From: Lucinisca nassula
Taxonomy: Eukaryota; Mollusca; Bivalvia; Lucinida; Lucinidae
DNA: 64,000 bases
Reading direction: 5' to 3'
Assembly: GCA_963580285.1 (NCBI GenBank)
Contig: OY757026.1
Location: forward strand, 49,885,143 to 49,949,142
Every line of letters begins with the position of its first letter. The first letter of the stretch is position 1. Position numbers and translations under genes: made by a program. The notes under the pieces are model-generated. The model made no database searches and was not told the origin of the DNA. It saw nothing but the letters and a program-made list of their open reading frames with translations. Shown piece by piece: positions 21,905 through 33,242 of this stretch.

Positions 21905-22290
21905 TTTACAAGGGTATTCTCTATTATACACTCATAGCAAGACAGTGCATGCTATGTTGTGGCATTGTTTGTCCATCTGCCTATCCATCCATCTATTCCT
22001 TAAGTTTTCATGTTCACTCCATATCCCCCAAAACCTTTGAAACCTGGGTCAGGTATTCAGCTTATTGATCCAAAATGCAAAACCAGCATTTCAGTGATGT
22101 CAATAAATTGAGGTCACGGTCTGGCTTAAGTTCAATGTAACTTCTCGTGTGTGCTCCAGATCTCCTAAACCCCTGAAAGGATTTTCTTGAAACTTGGTCC
22201 AATATTCAGTTTATCAAGCCAGTTTGCAGAACCCATATTTTAAATGATGTCTATTGAGGTCAAGGTCAGACTTTCAGGGCAAAGTCAAAT
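21905..22290 (+). mobile_element. degenerate tandem-core-like element
   Basis: 'tgtccatctgcctatccatc' followed by repeats of 'ctccatatcccccaaaacct', 'cttggtccaatattcagttt' and 'gaggtcaaggtcagactttc', similar in layout to the other tandem-core elements. Fragments continue at 23780-23860. Confidence 0.5.
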
Positions 22291-22296
22291 TGTAAT

Positions 22297-23790
22297 TATC
22301 CCCCGCCGAAGGCGGAGGGATATAGTTTTGGCGTTGTCCGTCCGTCCGTCCGTCCTTCCGTCCGTCCGTCCGTCCGTCACACATTGTCCGGAACCGTTTC
22401 TCAGCAACTATTGCATGGAATTAAATGAAACTTGAAATAAATATGTATTATTATGCTGTGGTGATGCACGCGCAATTTTTTTTCGGATTGACTTTTTACA
22501 TCCAGAGTTATGGCCCCTTGAATGATTGAAAGACTGGATTTTTCGTCGTCTCACTTTGTCCGGAACCGTTTCTCAGCAACTATTGCATGGAATTAAATGA
22601 AAATTGAAATAAATATGTATTATTATGCTGTGCTGATGCACGCGCAATTTTTTTTCGGATTGACTTTTTACATCCAGAGTTATGGCCCCTTGAATGATTG
22701 AAATTCTGGATTTTTCGTCGTCTCACTTTGTCCGGAACCGTTTCTCAGCAACTATTGCATGGAATTAAATGAAAATTTAAATAAATATGTATTATTATGC
22801 TGCAGTGATGCACGCGCAATTTTTTTTCGGATTGACTTTTTACATCCAGAGTTATGGCCCCTTAAATGATTGAAATTCTGGATTTTTTCGTCATCTCACT
22901 TTGTCCGGAACTGTTTCTCAGCAAGTATTGCATGGAATTAAATGAAACGTGAAATAAATATGTATTATTATGCTGCGGTGATGCACGCGCAATTTTTTTC
23001 TGGATTGACTTTTTACATCCAGAGTTATTGCCCCTTAAATGATCGAAATTCTGGATTTTTTGTCGTCTCACTTTGTCCGGAACCGTTTCTCAGCAACTAT
23101 TGCATGGAATTAAATGAAACGTGAAATAAATATGTATTATTATGCTGCGGTGATGCATGCGCAATTTTTTTCTGGATTGACTTTTTACATCCCGAGTTAT
23201 GGCCCCTTAAATGATCGAAATTCTGGATTTTTCGTCGTCTCACTTTGTCCGGAACCGTTTCTCAGCAACTATTGCATGGAATTAAATGAAACTTGAAATA
23301 AATATGTATTATTATGCTGTGGTGATGCACGCGCATTTTTTTCCGGATTTACTTTTTACATCCCGAGTTATGGCCCCTTAAATGATTGAAATTCTGGATT
23401 TTTCGTCGTCTCACTTTTTTGTCGGGAACTGTTTCTCAGCAACTATTGCATGGAATTAAATGAAACTTGAAATAAATATGTATTATTATGCTGTGGTGAT
23501 GCACGCACAAATTTTTTTCGGATTGACTTTTTACACCCAGAGTTATGGCCCCTTAAATGATTAAAATTCTGGATTTTTCGTCGTCTCACTTTGTCTGGAA
23601 CCGCTTCTCAGCAACTATTGCATGGAATAAAATGAAACTTGAAATAAATATGTATTATTATGCTGCCTTGATGCACGTGCAATTTTTTTTCTCAATTTTG
23701 GCCAGATATATTTTCTTGCCATTCTACACGAAAAACCCATTCGGCGGGGGATATCAATTCAACGAATTTGCTTGTTTATAATGTCCTGCA
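22297..23790 (+). mobile_element. tandem-core element W, eight units of about 172 bp
   Basis: The 5' end 'cccccgccgaaggcggaggg' is a hairpin, followed by (gtcc)n at about 22336-22378. The core has eight units anchored by 'tccggaaccgtttctcagca', 'atgtattattatgctg' and 'ttttacatccagagttatgg'. The 3' end is 'attcggcgggggatatcaat' then 'cgaatttgcttg'. This is the classical arrangement of pearl/Helentron-associated bivalve elements. Units differ by only a few percent. Confidence 0.8.
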
Positions 23791-23875
23791 CCCCAACAGC
23801 TAATCCACTGAAAGAATTTTCTTAAAATCTGTTATAGCATAAGGAAACATCCACATCATATTATTGCCTTTCAAT

Positions 23876-25820
23876 TTTTAGCTCATCTGAGCCAAAGACT
23901 CCGGGGGAGCTATTGTAATTGGTTATCATCGTCAGTCAGTCCTTCCGTCCGTCCGTCCATCCATCCACAATTTCTTGAAACAACATCTCCTAAACCACTG
24001 AACAGATTTTGACCAAACATTGCAGAAATGATCTTTGGGTGGTCCTCTTTTAAAGTTGTTCAAAGAATTCCATTTAATCAGAACTCTGGTTGCCATGGCA
24101 ACGAAAAGGGGAAAATAAGAGAAAACATTTCAAAATCTTTTTCTCTAAAACCAGAAGGCTCAATGCTTTGATATTTGGTATGATTCATCTAGTGTACCTC
24201 TAGCTAGATTGTTCAAATTATAGCCCTGAGCCCAAAAGTGCATGCCCTGGGACCCACATCTTTTACATAGTCTCTTATAGGGAAAACCTATAAAAATCTT
24301 CTTGTCAGAAACCAGAAGGCCAAGGCTTTAGTTATTTGGTACACAGCTAAATTCATCTGGTGGATGTACATCTTCCAAGATTGTTCAAAATATAGCCCTG
24401 GGGCCAAAAATGGTCTTGACCAGGGGCCCACATGTTTTACATCAAGTTATATAAGAAAAACCTTTAAAAATCTTCTTTTCTGAAACCAGATTTGGTATGT
24501 AGCTTCACCTAATGGACCTCTACCAAGATTGTTCAAATTAAAGCCCTGGTGTCAAAAATGAATCTGCAAGGGGGGCGACTTGTTTTACTTAGACCTATAT
24601 AGGGAAAAGCTTAAAAAATCTTCTTGTCTGAAACCAAATGGCTCCTGTTTGGTTTCAGTTTTTAGTTTTACGGCCCTTTCAGGATTATTTCACTCATATC
24701 GAGAACCACCTGACCTTCAGTTACAGAGCTTGGCATCTCACATGTTACCCTGAGCCAGGCTTGAACCACAGCAGTGAGAGATCTAATGATTGAGAGTCAG
24801 GGCTCTTATCCATTAGGTCACAGAGGCCTATCAGAAGGCTCAGGTCTTTGATATTTGATGCACAGCTTTGTCTAGTGAACCTTATCAAAGTTGTTCTAGT
24901 TATAGCCCTGGGGACAAAAATGGACCCATCCTGGGGGCCACATGTTTACATAGACTTAAATAGGGAAAACCTTTAAAAATCGTCTTGTCTGAAGCCAGCA
25001 GGCCCATGCCTGTGATATATGGTACACAGCTTTGTCCAGTGGACCTCTATAAAAATTGTTCAAATTATAGCCCTGGGACCAAAACTGGCCCTACTCAGGG
25101 CCAGCATGTTTACATAGACTTTTATAGGGAAAAGCTTTAAAAATCTTCTTATCTGAAACCAGAAGGTTCAGACAATTGATATTTGGTACACAGTTTTGTC
25201 TAGTAGTCCTCTGCCAAAATTTTCAAATTATTGCCATGGGGCCAAAAATGTCCCCGCATCCAGGGATCCATTTGTTAATAAAAATACATATACTTAGGGA
25301 CACGTTTTAGAAAATTAGAATCATCTTGTCTTAAAATAGAAGGATAGAAGGCCCCAGCCTTTGATAGTTGACTTCTACTAAGATTACTCAAATTATAGCT
25401 CAGGGTCCAAAAATAGCCCCAAATAGTTGACTTCAACTAAGATTAGACATATTATAGCTCAGGAGCCAAAGATAGCCCTGCCCTGGGACCCAATTGTTTA
25501 CATGGAAATACAGGAAAACCTTGATATTTGATGCATAGTTATTTGTAGTGTACACAAGAATGCTAAAATTATAGCAGCCGGGACTAAGTTCTTGAAAGTC
25601 TTACAGTAGTCTACCTTGTGAAATTTCAGTGTCCTGCTGAATATTTAAATATGCCACACCCACTGGTGTTTAACAACCAATCAGATTACTCAATGCAAAT
25701 AATTGCAACAAATTCTTAAACTGAATGACAAACTATGATTGCTTCTGAAGAAGGTTAAGATTGTAAATTTCTTAGCTCAGGTGAGCTATATAGGACCACC
25801 TTGTCCTCTTGTTGTTTTTT
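23876..25820 (+). mobile_element. tandem-core element R, second copy, old
   Basis: 5' 'tttagctcatctgagccaaa' with GTCC microsatellite at 23945-23972. Many diverged units anchored by 'atcttcttgtctgaaaccag', 'attgttcaaattatagccct'. 3' 'cttagctcaggtgagctata' and 'ccttgtcctcttgttg'. A SINE-A (24655-24832) and an inverted J fragment (about 25630-25765) lie inside. It is more diverged than the copy at 12069. Confidence 0.7.
24655..24832 (-). mobile_element. SINE family A with internal deletion
   Basis: 'agttttacggccctttcagg' to 'cttatccattaggtcacaga'. The tRNA-like head with both boxes is kept, but the middle ('ggtgggcgaaaaccggagta' region) is deleted. It sits inside element R at an 'agaaggctc' site. 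Confidence 0.87.
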
Positions 25821-25914
25821 TTTTTTACTAAGATTTTACAAAGATATGACAGGAAGTTTCAATGACATGTAAATGTTCAGTAAAGGAATGGTCGTTCCAT
25901 CAATTACCATACAT

Positions 25915-26085
25915 ACCGCATGTATTCAGACAGACCCAGATGAGACACCACAGAATGCAGGATCAACACTGTTTGCCACTCATCACGCTATTCATAGACA
26001 GAATATCAGGAAGTTAATTGTACTTGTTCAAAATTTAGAACAAGTATGGTAAGGAGTTGAGGTGTCTGAATATTCAGGATTAAAT
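25915..26085. mobile_element. MITE family U, decayed
   Basis: 'accgcatgtattcagacaga' and 'aggattaaatacggta' form the ends. Inside are half of a core-beta hairpin and 'acttgttcaaaatttagaac', itself a small palindrome shared with the copy at 42030. Confidence 0.6.
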
Positions 26086-26560
26086 ACGGTAGCCCCATAA
26101 ATTACTCTCCCTGACTTTTTGTCATTCTCAGGTAATATGCTAGCAATCATAAAAGCATCTACTTAATAATACTATATGGCATTTTAGAACATCCTTTCAT
26201 GCAAGATTCAGCCCATTAAAATAATCAATTTCCAGCAAATTGGTTACTATGGTGACATATTTCCCAGGTAAATGATACAACACTGTGCCACGCATAAAGT
26301 ATCTTTTGGTCAATACCTTGATGGACAGCTTCAGTGCTCAGCCGGTGGAGACAAGAGGCTTCCCTGCCTACATCCATAATTAAGGAGCTAAAAAGAGTGC
26401 TTCAAATACAGTTTAAATCTCTAACAACATGTGACTCATGATCTCAGATAAGGTAAAGACCCTTTTTTGTGTGACACTCCTCATAATCACCTACCTGGGA
26501 GATGGTAAGTGCTGTCCTTTACAGCAGAAATCCAGATCAACAAATTTTTATTTCTTCTTT
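26086..26560. other. unassigned intron sequence
   Basis: No family match or coding signal recognised. Confidence 0.45.
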
Positions 26561-26569
26561 AGACCATAT

Positions 26570-26640
26570 TGTGTGTTCTCATTAGAATTGCCTCTCTGAG
26601 GCAAATCTAATGAGCACCCAAAATGTATGTTTTGTTAGAG
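26570..26640. repeat. core-alpha palindrome, decayed
   Basis: 'gtgttctcattagaattgcc' against 'aatctaatgagcacccaaaa', around 'tctctgagg'. Element ends are not recognised. Confidence 0.65.
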
Positions 26641-26691
26641 AAAATGAACAACCTTGAATTTCCAAATATTTCAATACACCTAAACCTCTTT

Positions 26692-26847
26692 TTTTTTTGG
26701 TTTTACGGCCCTTTCAAGACTATTTCACTCATATCAAGCCGATTGTTAATCAGAGGTGGGCGAAAACCGGAGTACCCGGAGAAAAACCACCTGACCTTCC
26801 GTTGCAGAACTTGGCGTCTCACATGTGACCTGAGCGAGGCTCGAACC
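26692..26847 (-). mobile_element. SINE family A, 5'-truncated, 16-bp TSD
   Basis: Poly-T, 'ggttttacggccctttcaag', through 'cttggcgtctcacatgtgac' to the B box (complement of 'ctcgaacca'). The A box is missing. Perfect TSD 'acacctaaacctcttt' at 26676-26691 and 26848-26863. Confidence 0.95.
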
Positions 26848-26964
26848 ACACCTAAACCTCTTTATTATGCTAATTTGGAGCTGTTGAAAACACACACCAC
26901 AACCTCTTTATAAGACTGTTAATTATATCACAGTTTGGTTTAAATCTGTTTTGGATATAAGATG

Positions 26965-27140
26965 ACAATTTGGGTATTTATTGGCAAACAGTACAGGCCC
27001 AGATCAGACACCACAGAATGTGGCATCTGATCAGGGCCAGTTCACGTACTGTTTGCAGAAAATTCACATTTCTAAATAAATTTCTAAAAATAACAGCCTG
27101 ACACCCCCTAAATTTTGAACTGGACTCCTGCTGTAAGGGG
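26965..27140 (+). mobile_element. MITE family I fragment
   Basis: 'tattggcaaacagtacaggc', core-beta hairpin 26984-27058, 'cctgacaccccctaaatttt'. Ends lost; it runs into a microsatellite. Confidence 0.75.
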
Positions 27141-27145
27141 AAGCT

Positions 27146-27238
27146 CCTCCTCCTCCTCCTCCTCCTCCTCCTCCTCATCATCATCATCATCATCATCATC
27201 CTCATCATCATCATCATCAACATCATTACCATTACCAG
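27146..27238. repeat. (CTC)n/(ATC)n microsatellite
   Basis: Compound trinucleotide tract, CTC/TCC then ATC/TCA. The apparent minus-strand Met/Arg-rich frame is a translation of this tract. Confidence 0.95.
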
Positions 27239-27289
27239 GTTTTTTTAATAATGTGCAGATACAGGGGCAATAGCCACATAATTTTAAGT

Positions 27290-27653
27290 TGGCTCCTTTG
27301 CAGGTAGCTGGCTTGCTGCAGGGATGGCAGATCTCACGCCAGATCTCCAGGTTAATTTATCTATCATGAGGGTTGATAGTCGAGAGCTTCCACTCTCTGC
27401 GATCTCTCTCTGTCTGCTGCTCCCAGGTCTTCTTGGACTTCCCAGGCCCACCCTTTCCAATTACCTGTATGTCTCTGGTTGTCTTCACTGCACCATTGGA
27501 TGAGATCCAGATCCTCAGTGCCAAGCCACATGAGTAGCTCACTGGACCTGATGGTGACAATAGCTTTTGGCTTGACATGATGCCATCATTGTCCTGTAAA
27601 ATACCTATCACTACAATTGTCGTCTGCTTTGTCGTCTGCCCGTTAGCTTTCAA
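27290..27653 (-). pseudogene. LINE ORF2 C-terminal remnant
   Basis: The minus frame encodes 'GKGGPGKSKKTWEQQTERD' and 'STINPHDR', resembling the C-terminal tail of endonuclease-type LINEs (commonly a K-R-x-R-G-R-P-x-K-T-W motif followed by D-R). An upstream piece, 'ELLMWLGTEDL', in another frame resembles the R-W-x-G-H-V region, which implies at least one frameshift. No reverse transcriptase motif is left. Assigned from the short motif only, so moderate confidence. Confidence 0.5.
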
Positions 27654-27654
27654 G

Positions 27655-27835
27655 TCATTTTTTGCAAACAGTGTGGACCCAGATCAGACTGCTCCTGTAG
27701 GAGCAGTCTGATCTGGACCCACACTGTTTGCCTGTATGCAAAAATATTTTTAAAAAGTTTACAAGAAGATTCAGCAGACGACATTAAGCAGACAGCATTT
27801 TCAGATGTTGTTTTTCTTGGCAGCGTAAGGTTTAC
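27655..27835 (-). mobile_element. palindromic MITE family F
   Basis: Near-perfect core-beta hairpin 27663-27733 ('gcaaacagtgtggacccaga' against 'tctggacccacactgtttgc', apex 'ctcctgtaggag'), followed by 'ttcagcagacgacattaagc' and 'cagatgttgtttttcttggc' as in the 1.9-kb copy, inverted. Confidence 0.8.
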
Positions 27836-28210
27836 CCCATGCTTCTTCAGACCGCAGAAATAATGTCATAGAGGTTGAATATTTTCTGGATCTGCTTGTA
27901 GTCAATAAACTTGGGCAGAAATGACAAGATACACTACTACCTTGCCGGTGCAAAATATCCCTATGTTATTCTAATCACCTCCCTGCGACCTATAATCATC
28001 CAATCAAATTTGAAATGAAGAGATATGGTGGAGCGATAAACTGTAATTATCTGATTGAAGCCTGCTTAGTGCGTTCTTTGAGCGAGATCTTGTCATAGAG
28101 AATGCACTTCGATTAAAAAAAAGTTATTCTGCCGGAGTTGAAATTTACTTGCTTTCAAATTAGAAACTGATTTGAATTGATTGAAGATTTGGATAACAGA
28201 CTGATGTCAT

Positions 28211-28427
28211 TTAAACCATTTTGTACGGGGACCCGGAAAATGGATATGTGCAAGCCAAAATCAGACGCCACATACTGCAGCGTCTGATCCGGGCCTTCGT
28301 GTTTTTTGCAAAACATTCAACAACAATCCAAAATGAATGTCTAAAAATAACTCAACCTGAGACCCCTGAATTTTGAAATGGACTCCTCCTTAAGGTGGAA
28401 GAGTCCATTTAGTACAACATGGGTTAA
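28211..28427 (+). mobile_element. MITE family I, TTAA-flanked, diverged
   Basis: TTAA at 28211 and 28424. Ends are 'accattttgtacggg' and 'agtacaacatgggtt'. The core-beta hairpin is decayed on one arm. 'cctgagacccctgaattttg' confirms the family. Confidence 0.82.
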
Positions 28428-28539
28428 ACATATAAAAGAGAAAAGATTGATCTATTACTCTGTTATCAGAAAATTGTAGACATGAACACTGACTTATCCC
28501 ATTTATTGTCACAACCTTTGATTAAGCCTTGTCATCACG

Positions 28540-28793
28540 TTAACCCATTGCATGCGGGTTGGGTGGGGGGGGGGGGGGGTTGGTTGGGGGGCACCCTTTA
28601 AAGGGTACCTTGGCAAACAGTTCAGGCCCAGATCAGATGCTGCAGAATGCAGCATCTGATCAAGGCCTGCACTATTTGGAAACAGAATTTTCCGTCAAAA
28701 ATCGAATACATATGAAAAAGTAGGCCCTTATATGACAAAAGGACTTGTCCAACATGTAGCAATGGAAGAGTCCACTTGTATACAATCGGTTAC
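28540..28793 (+). mobile_element. MITE family K
   Basis: 5' TTAA then 'cccattgcatgcgggt'; 3' 'cttgtatacaatcggttac'. Core-beta hairpin 28612-28682. Contains a G-rich run (28562-28582) near the 5' end. Confidence 0.78.
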
Positions 28794-28824
28794 CAAGTCT
28801 GTGTACTTTACAATCCTCTACACA

Positions 28825-29055
28825 CAACTTTATATAGAGAAAACTGGGGTTATACACTATTTGTCTTATTTATGCTCCAAAAAAAAGCAGGTTGTGGGTA
28901 CTCATTAGAACCGCCTCAATGAGGCAGTTCTAATGGGCACCCTCAACTGATGTTTAGACCATAAATAAGAAAACTGTCACATTTTTTCATCAGAAAAGAA
29001 ACCATTTTGGAGATATGAAAGAATGCACTTTATCACATGGATGTGTTATCGTAGG
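28825..29055 (+). mobile_element. MITE family H
   Basis: 'tatatagagaaaactggggt', core-alpha hairpin 28893-28952 ('ggttgtgggtactcattaga' against 'tctaatgggcaccctcaact'), 'ggagatatgaaagaatgcac' and the 3' end 'gatgtgttatcgta'. Confidence 0.8.
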
Positions 29056-29384
29056 TTCGGTCAGATACTCATCCAACTGGGCCAAGCAGTTCAAAGCATC
29101 ATTAGTTTAACGAGTTCATTAGTGATGAAATTGTTAACTGTTCTGGCAAGTACAATTCCTAATTTATTATTTTTGCTGAAAAAATGGTAGCAGCTTTTGC
29201 ATTTGCAAATTTAAAGGAAAAAATTGCCATATTTGCCAAATTAAATGATCAGCGTTTTATCGATATGGTAACTAACAATATCTTTAGTTTTGAACAACTG
29301 GTCCCACAGGTGATCAGAAGCCATTAGTTCAAAACTAATTATGTTATAATTTAACATACAGTTGAAACTTTGATCATTTCATAT
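29056..29384. other. unassigned intron sequence
   Basis: No match recognised, except that 'ggcaaaccagtgcttcagct' at its end begins the next element. Confidence 0.4.
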
Positions 29385-30490
29385 GGCAAACCAGTGCTTC
29401 AGCTGAAGTGCATGACCCGCCGGATGCTTTTAGCTTTATGAGTGTCACCATATATGGGTATGGCGGCCATTTTGGTAATGTGACCTGGACCTAAACGGTT
29501 CCCCCAATAAATGCGCCTTATTGTAAGGAGCAAAAATATATCTTAACTTTAGTGCTGTATTCTGAATCGTTTGCAGGATAAAATGCATTCTCACTTTTCC
29601 AATACAAAAGCATATGTGTCAAAGTTTGACCTAGGCACAAAGAAGGTCAAGGTCAACCCAGGGTCACCATTTTAGCAATTTATGATGGGCCTACGTCCCA
29701 GATGCTACTTATCAAGTTTTGTAAAAATCTGCCCAGTGGTTCTGGAGAAGACTATTTTTGAAGGGTTTTTACCATATATGGCTTGGCGGCTATTTTGGTC
29801 ATGTGACCTGGACCCCATGAGCAAATTTTGGTTTCCCCCATCCAATAGAGGCTCCATATGAAATTTGACTTCAATCGGCCCAACGGTTTCCAAAGAGAAG
29901 CAGTTCGAAAATTTTCACATTTTTCGCCTCGGCAAGGCTATACTAAATGGAATGTAATATTTAGCATGTTCATTGGTTAGATCTCATTGATATCTATCAG
30001 TATGCCAAAAATTGTTTAAATATTCCAAGGGGTTAAGTCACTATCACCAATTTTCACAAACAGGTTATGGACGGACAGACAGACAGACCAAATATGGCTT
30101 GGGGGCCATTTTGGTCATGTGACCTAGACCCCATGAGCAAATTTTTGTTTCCCCCATCCCATAGAGGCTCCATATGAAATTTGACTTCAATCGGCCCTAC
30201 GGTTTCCGAGGAAAAGCAGTTCGAAAATTTTAACATTTTACGCCTCGGCGAGGCTATACTAAATGGAATGTAATATTTTGCAAGTTCATTGGTTAGATCT
30301 CATTGATATCTATCAGTATGCCAAAAATTGTTTAAATATTCCAAGCGGTTAAGTCACTATCACCAATTTTCACAAACGGGTTACGGATGGACAGACAGAC
30401 TGACAGAATGACAGAATGACACAGTGATTTTAGGGCACTCTTAGAAAATCAACCGACTTCAGTCGGTCGCTTTTTCTGCGGGTCGTGCAA
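29385..30490 (-). mobile_element. tandem-core element X/Y, two long units
   Basis: Contains 'accatatatgggtatggcgg', 'cattttggtcatgtgacctg' and 'gactatcttt'-type unit ends. A segment of about 330 bp (29770-30087) is repeated at 30090-30420, each followed by a GACA/GGAC tract. The terminus 'accgacttcagtcggtcgc' is a hairpin. It is related, in inverted orientation, to the large elements at 38499-41770, and to 58305-58870. Confidence 0.68.
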
Positions 30491-30654
30491 TATGGCCTAA
30501 TTATAGGGATCACCAATAAGGCTGACCCGATTAATAGGAAAATCGATTAATCAATGGATATATTCCTCAAAAATGATTATCATTACTGATCTGCTTGTAA
30601 TCGATTATTTGTTAAGTACAATTTACTATCAAAAGTTGTGCCTAAAATAGCTGC

Positions 30655-30765
30655 ATCAGTGGCAAACAGTGCAGACCCTGATGAGACACCACATTCTGTG
30701 GCGTCTCATCTGGGTCTACACTGTTTGCTCAGGCCTGTCTGTTCAAATATACATATGGTAAAGTA
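30655..30765. mobile_element. MITE family U core
   Basis: Core-beta hairpin with GATGAGA arms: 'gcaaacagtgcagaccctga' against 'tctgggtctacactgtttgc', apex 'acaccacattctgtggcgtc'. Followed by 'caggcctgtctgttcaaata'. Confidence 0.75.
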
Positions 30766-31375
30766 CAACGTATGGTAAGAGTCATGCACAGGCAGAAAGT
30801 CAAACTGATAACATTATGACAAAATCTTTAGTGTTTACTAATTGATTATCGATCACAATGGCAGGAATGATAATCGATTATCTTTTCAGCTCCGATTAGC
30901 CAGCCCTAATCACCAATGGTTTTTCATTTGCGGGGTACAGAGGAAGCTCATACATGTGATAACCTTTTGATGACCATGCTGGAGATTTGGTTTTCATTTC
31001 CTGGAGATTGGGTTCTCCTTCCTGGAGACTATTCGATGACCAGTTTGACACATCATTTTCATTCCTTTTTCATCACTCTCTTTTACTAGGCATATTTGCA
31101 GGTACACCCAGACCTCGTTATAGCATGATCAGTACAGCATGAATTTGGATTTACATGTAGCACGGTTTTGCTTTGGACCCCAAATTCTCCCCAACCAACA
31201 TTTATGAATATTATCCAAGGTTTCCATCACAATTTTATTTTCCTCCGACTTTAAACTGCGGTAATACCATAGTTGAAAAAATGAACTGCAATCAGTATAC
31301 TCAAATCAAAAGTGTCAGCTTAGCGAGATCACAGATTAAGGAATGCATTAGTTTATAATTTAACTAGAAAAAGTG
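30766..31375. other. unassigned intron sequence
   Basis: Contains 'cgattatcgatcacaatggc' type imperfect inverted repeats of GATTATCGAT (30560-30900) and nothing else recognised. The open frame at 31173-31358 has no family signature. Confidence 0.4.
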
Positions 31376-32165
31376 TCCATAGGACACGGATGTCCCCGCC
31401 AAATGCCATTCATAAAAAATATTACAAATGTACTTCAAATCAATCAAAATATATGCATCAAGGGCAGATAATCCAAAAACCAAAAATGCAATAGTTGTCT
31501 TCCTTGTTCATGACACATCGTCTCAGTGTGATGAATGCACCTGTGAAGTTTCATGAATATATTCCATACGGTTTAGGAGATATGGCCCGGACACGGTTTA
31601 CTATATGGTACTAAGTCAAGGGCAGATAATCCAAAAACCAAAAATGCAAGAGTTGTCTTCCTTGTTCATGACACATCGTCTCGGTGTGATGAATGCACCT
31701 GTGAAGTTTCATGAATATATTCCATACGGTTTAGGAGTTATGGCCCGGACACGATTTACTATATGGTACTAAGTCAAGGGCAGATAATCCAAAAACCAAA
31801 AATGCAAGAGTTGTTTTTTTCTTGCTCATGACACATCGTCTCAGTGTGATGAATGCACCTGTGAAGTTTCATGAATATATTCCATACGGTTTAGGAGTTA
31901 TGGCCCGACAACGGTTTACTATATGGTACTAAGTCAAGGGCAGATAATCCAAAAACCAAAAATGCAAGAGTTGTCTTCCTTGTTCATGACACATCGTCTC
32001 AGTAGGATAAATGCACCTGTGAAGTTTCATGAATATATTCCATACGGTTTAGGAGTTATGGCCCGGACACGATGTCGGGACGGACGGACGGACAGACAAA
32101 CGGACGGACAGGGGTAAAACTTAATGCCCTTCCGCTATTCGCCGAATAGGCGGGGGCATAATGAC
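31376..32165 (+). mobile_element. tandem-core element S, four units of about 155 bp
   Basis: The 5' end 'gtgtccataggacacggatg' is a hairpin. Units are anchored by 'gggcagataatccaaaaacc', 'gacacatcgtctcagtgtga' and 'catacggtttaggagttatg'. GGAC microsatellite at 32078-32110. The 3' end 'cttccgctattcgccgaata' then 'ggcgggggcataa' can fold. Same architecture as W and R, but unrelated in sequence. Confidence 0.78.
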
Positions 32166-33242
32166 CAGCCACAAGACGAGGACCCCTCCATCCAAAACGA
32201 GCCCAAACTTTCACACCCACATTACAAGCAAGTTCAATGCGAACATCAAAGTTTTCCACAACCCAAATCGCCAAAAAATCCAACCTCCGCAATTTACCGC
32301 TACCGTTTTTCTGCACGCTATCGGTATATGACGTCATCCCCCAAGCTACTCCAAGCTACTGCACACGTGTTTAATGTCATTGTTTGGCTAAACGGTTGTG
32401 GATAGAGAACTCGACTTATCCCCAGAAGATCCGTGTCAATCACCAACAACAGCATACATGTGTTTACACAAATTAAAGCATGCGACTTTTCTCACCAAGC
32501 GTTCGCTATTTGGCGCCAAAACATAACCATTCACGAGGCAGTAGAAAAGTATGTTTTTTTACATGCATGCATGTACTGTTAGTTGTAGCTAATCGTCTTA
32601 GGAGCGATTAAATAATTTTCGCATTGTTCAGTATCTTAATTAATAAAGATGACTTGCCCGCAACTTTCACGAATTTTTTACGGATGAATGAACCAGACTT
32701 AATGGTTGAACAATTCATCTACCACAATCACCCATGCCATTTTAATCATCCATGGCCCTTGAAAAGATACCTATTCCAGGTATAATTTTCGCTGTAACAG
32801 GTACCTTTATTAATGCGTGACTCACTTTCACACCTCAGTGCATCTTATCAGTGAATATACCGTTGATTGCCTGCAGACTGACAGCGCCGATAATTGCACC
32901 CTGCTATGAAGTTAATCTCTTGACCATTTGTTGTGTCAAGTCAGTACCCTTGTATACCAAACGGACAAAAATTGGACGGTTCAGAAAAAAATGTTATAGG
33001 AAAATTCTGAATCCGGGAGTTTTTAAGTCCTGTCCGGGAGCCCGGGAGATCGTGTCCATTTCCGGGAGCCTCCCGGATGATCCGGGAGATATCACATGTA
33101 TGGAAGCTGGTTGAACATGAGGCGACTTAGGAGCCGGAAAATGTTATTGCATTGAAATAACCATGCATGGATGATCATTACTCTTGAATAACTTAAGATT
33201 CCACGGCAAATTTGATGCCAGACATTTTGCTTGTTCTTTTTT
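32166..33242. other. unassigned, relatively low-repeat intron stretch
   Basis: Holds a perfect CRE-type TGACGTCA (32329-32336) and a nearby CACGTG (about 32365). A short segment at 33012-33090 has six copies of CCGGGAG. The minus-strand open frame 32056-32337 crosses the S element end and is not convincing as a gene. Confidence 0.45.

Noticed and set aside
22942..23296. Repeated 60-codon frames of nearly the same sequence, considered as a small gene family
   Set aside because: They are translations of the 172-bp tandem units of element W, with identical start positions in each unit and no coding conservation beyond the DNA repeat.
26978..27232. Met/Arg-rich minus-strand frame
   Set aside because: Translation of the CTC/ATC microsatellite joined to a MITE.
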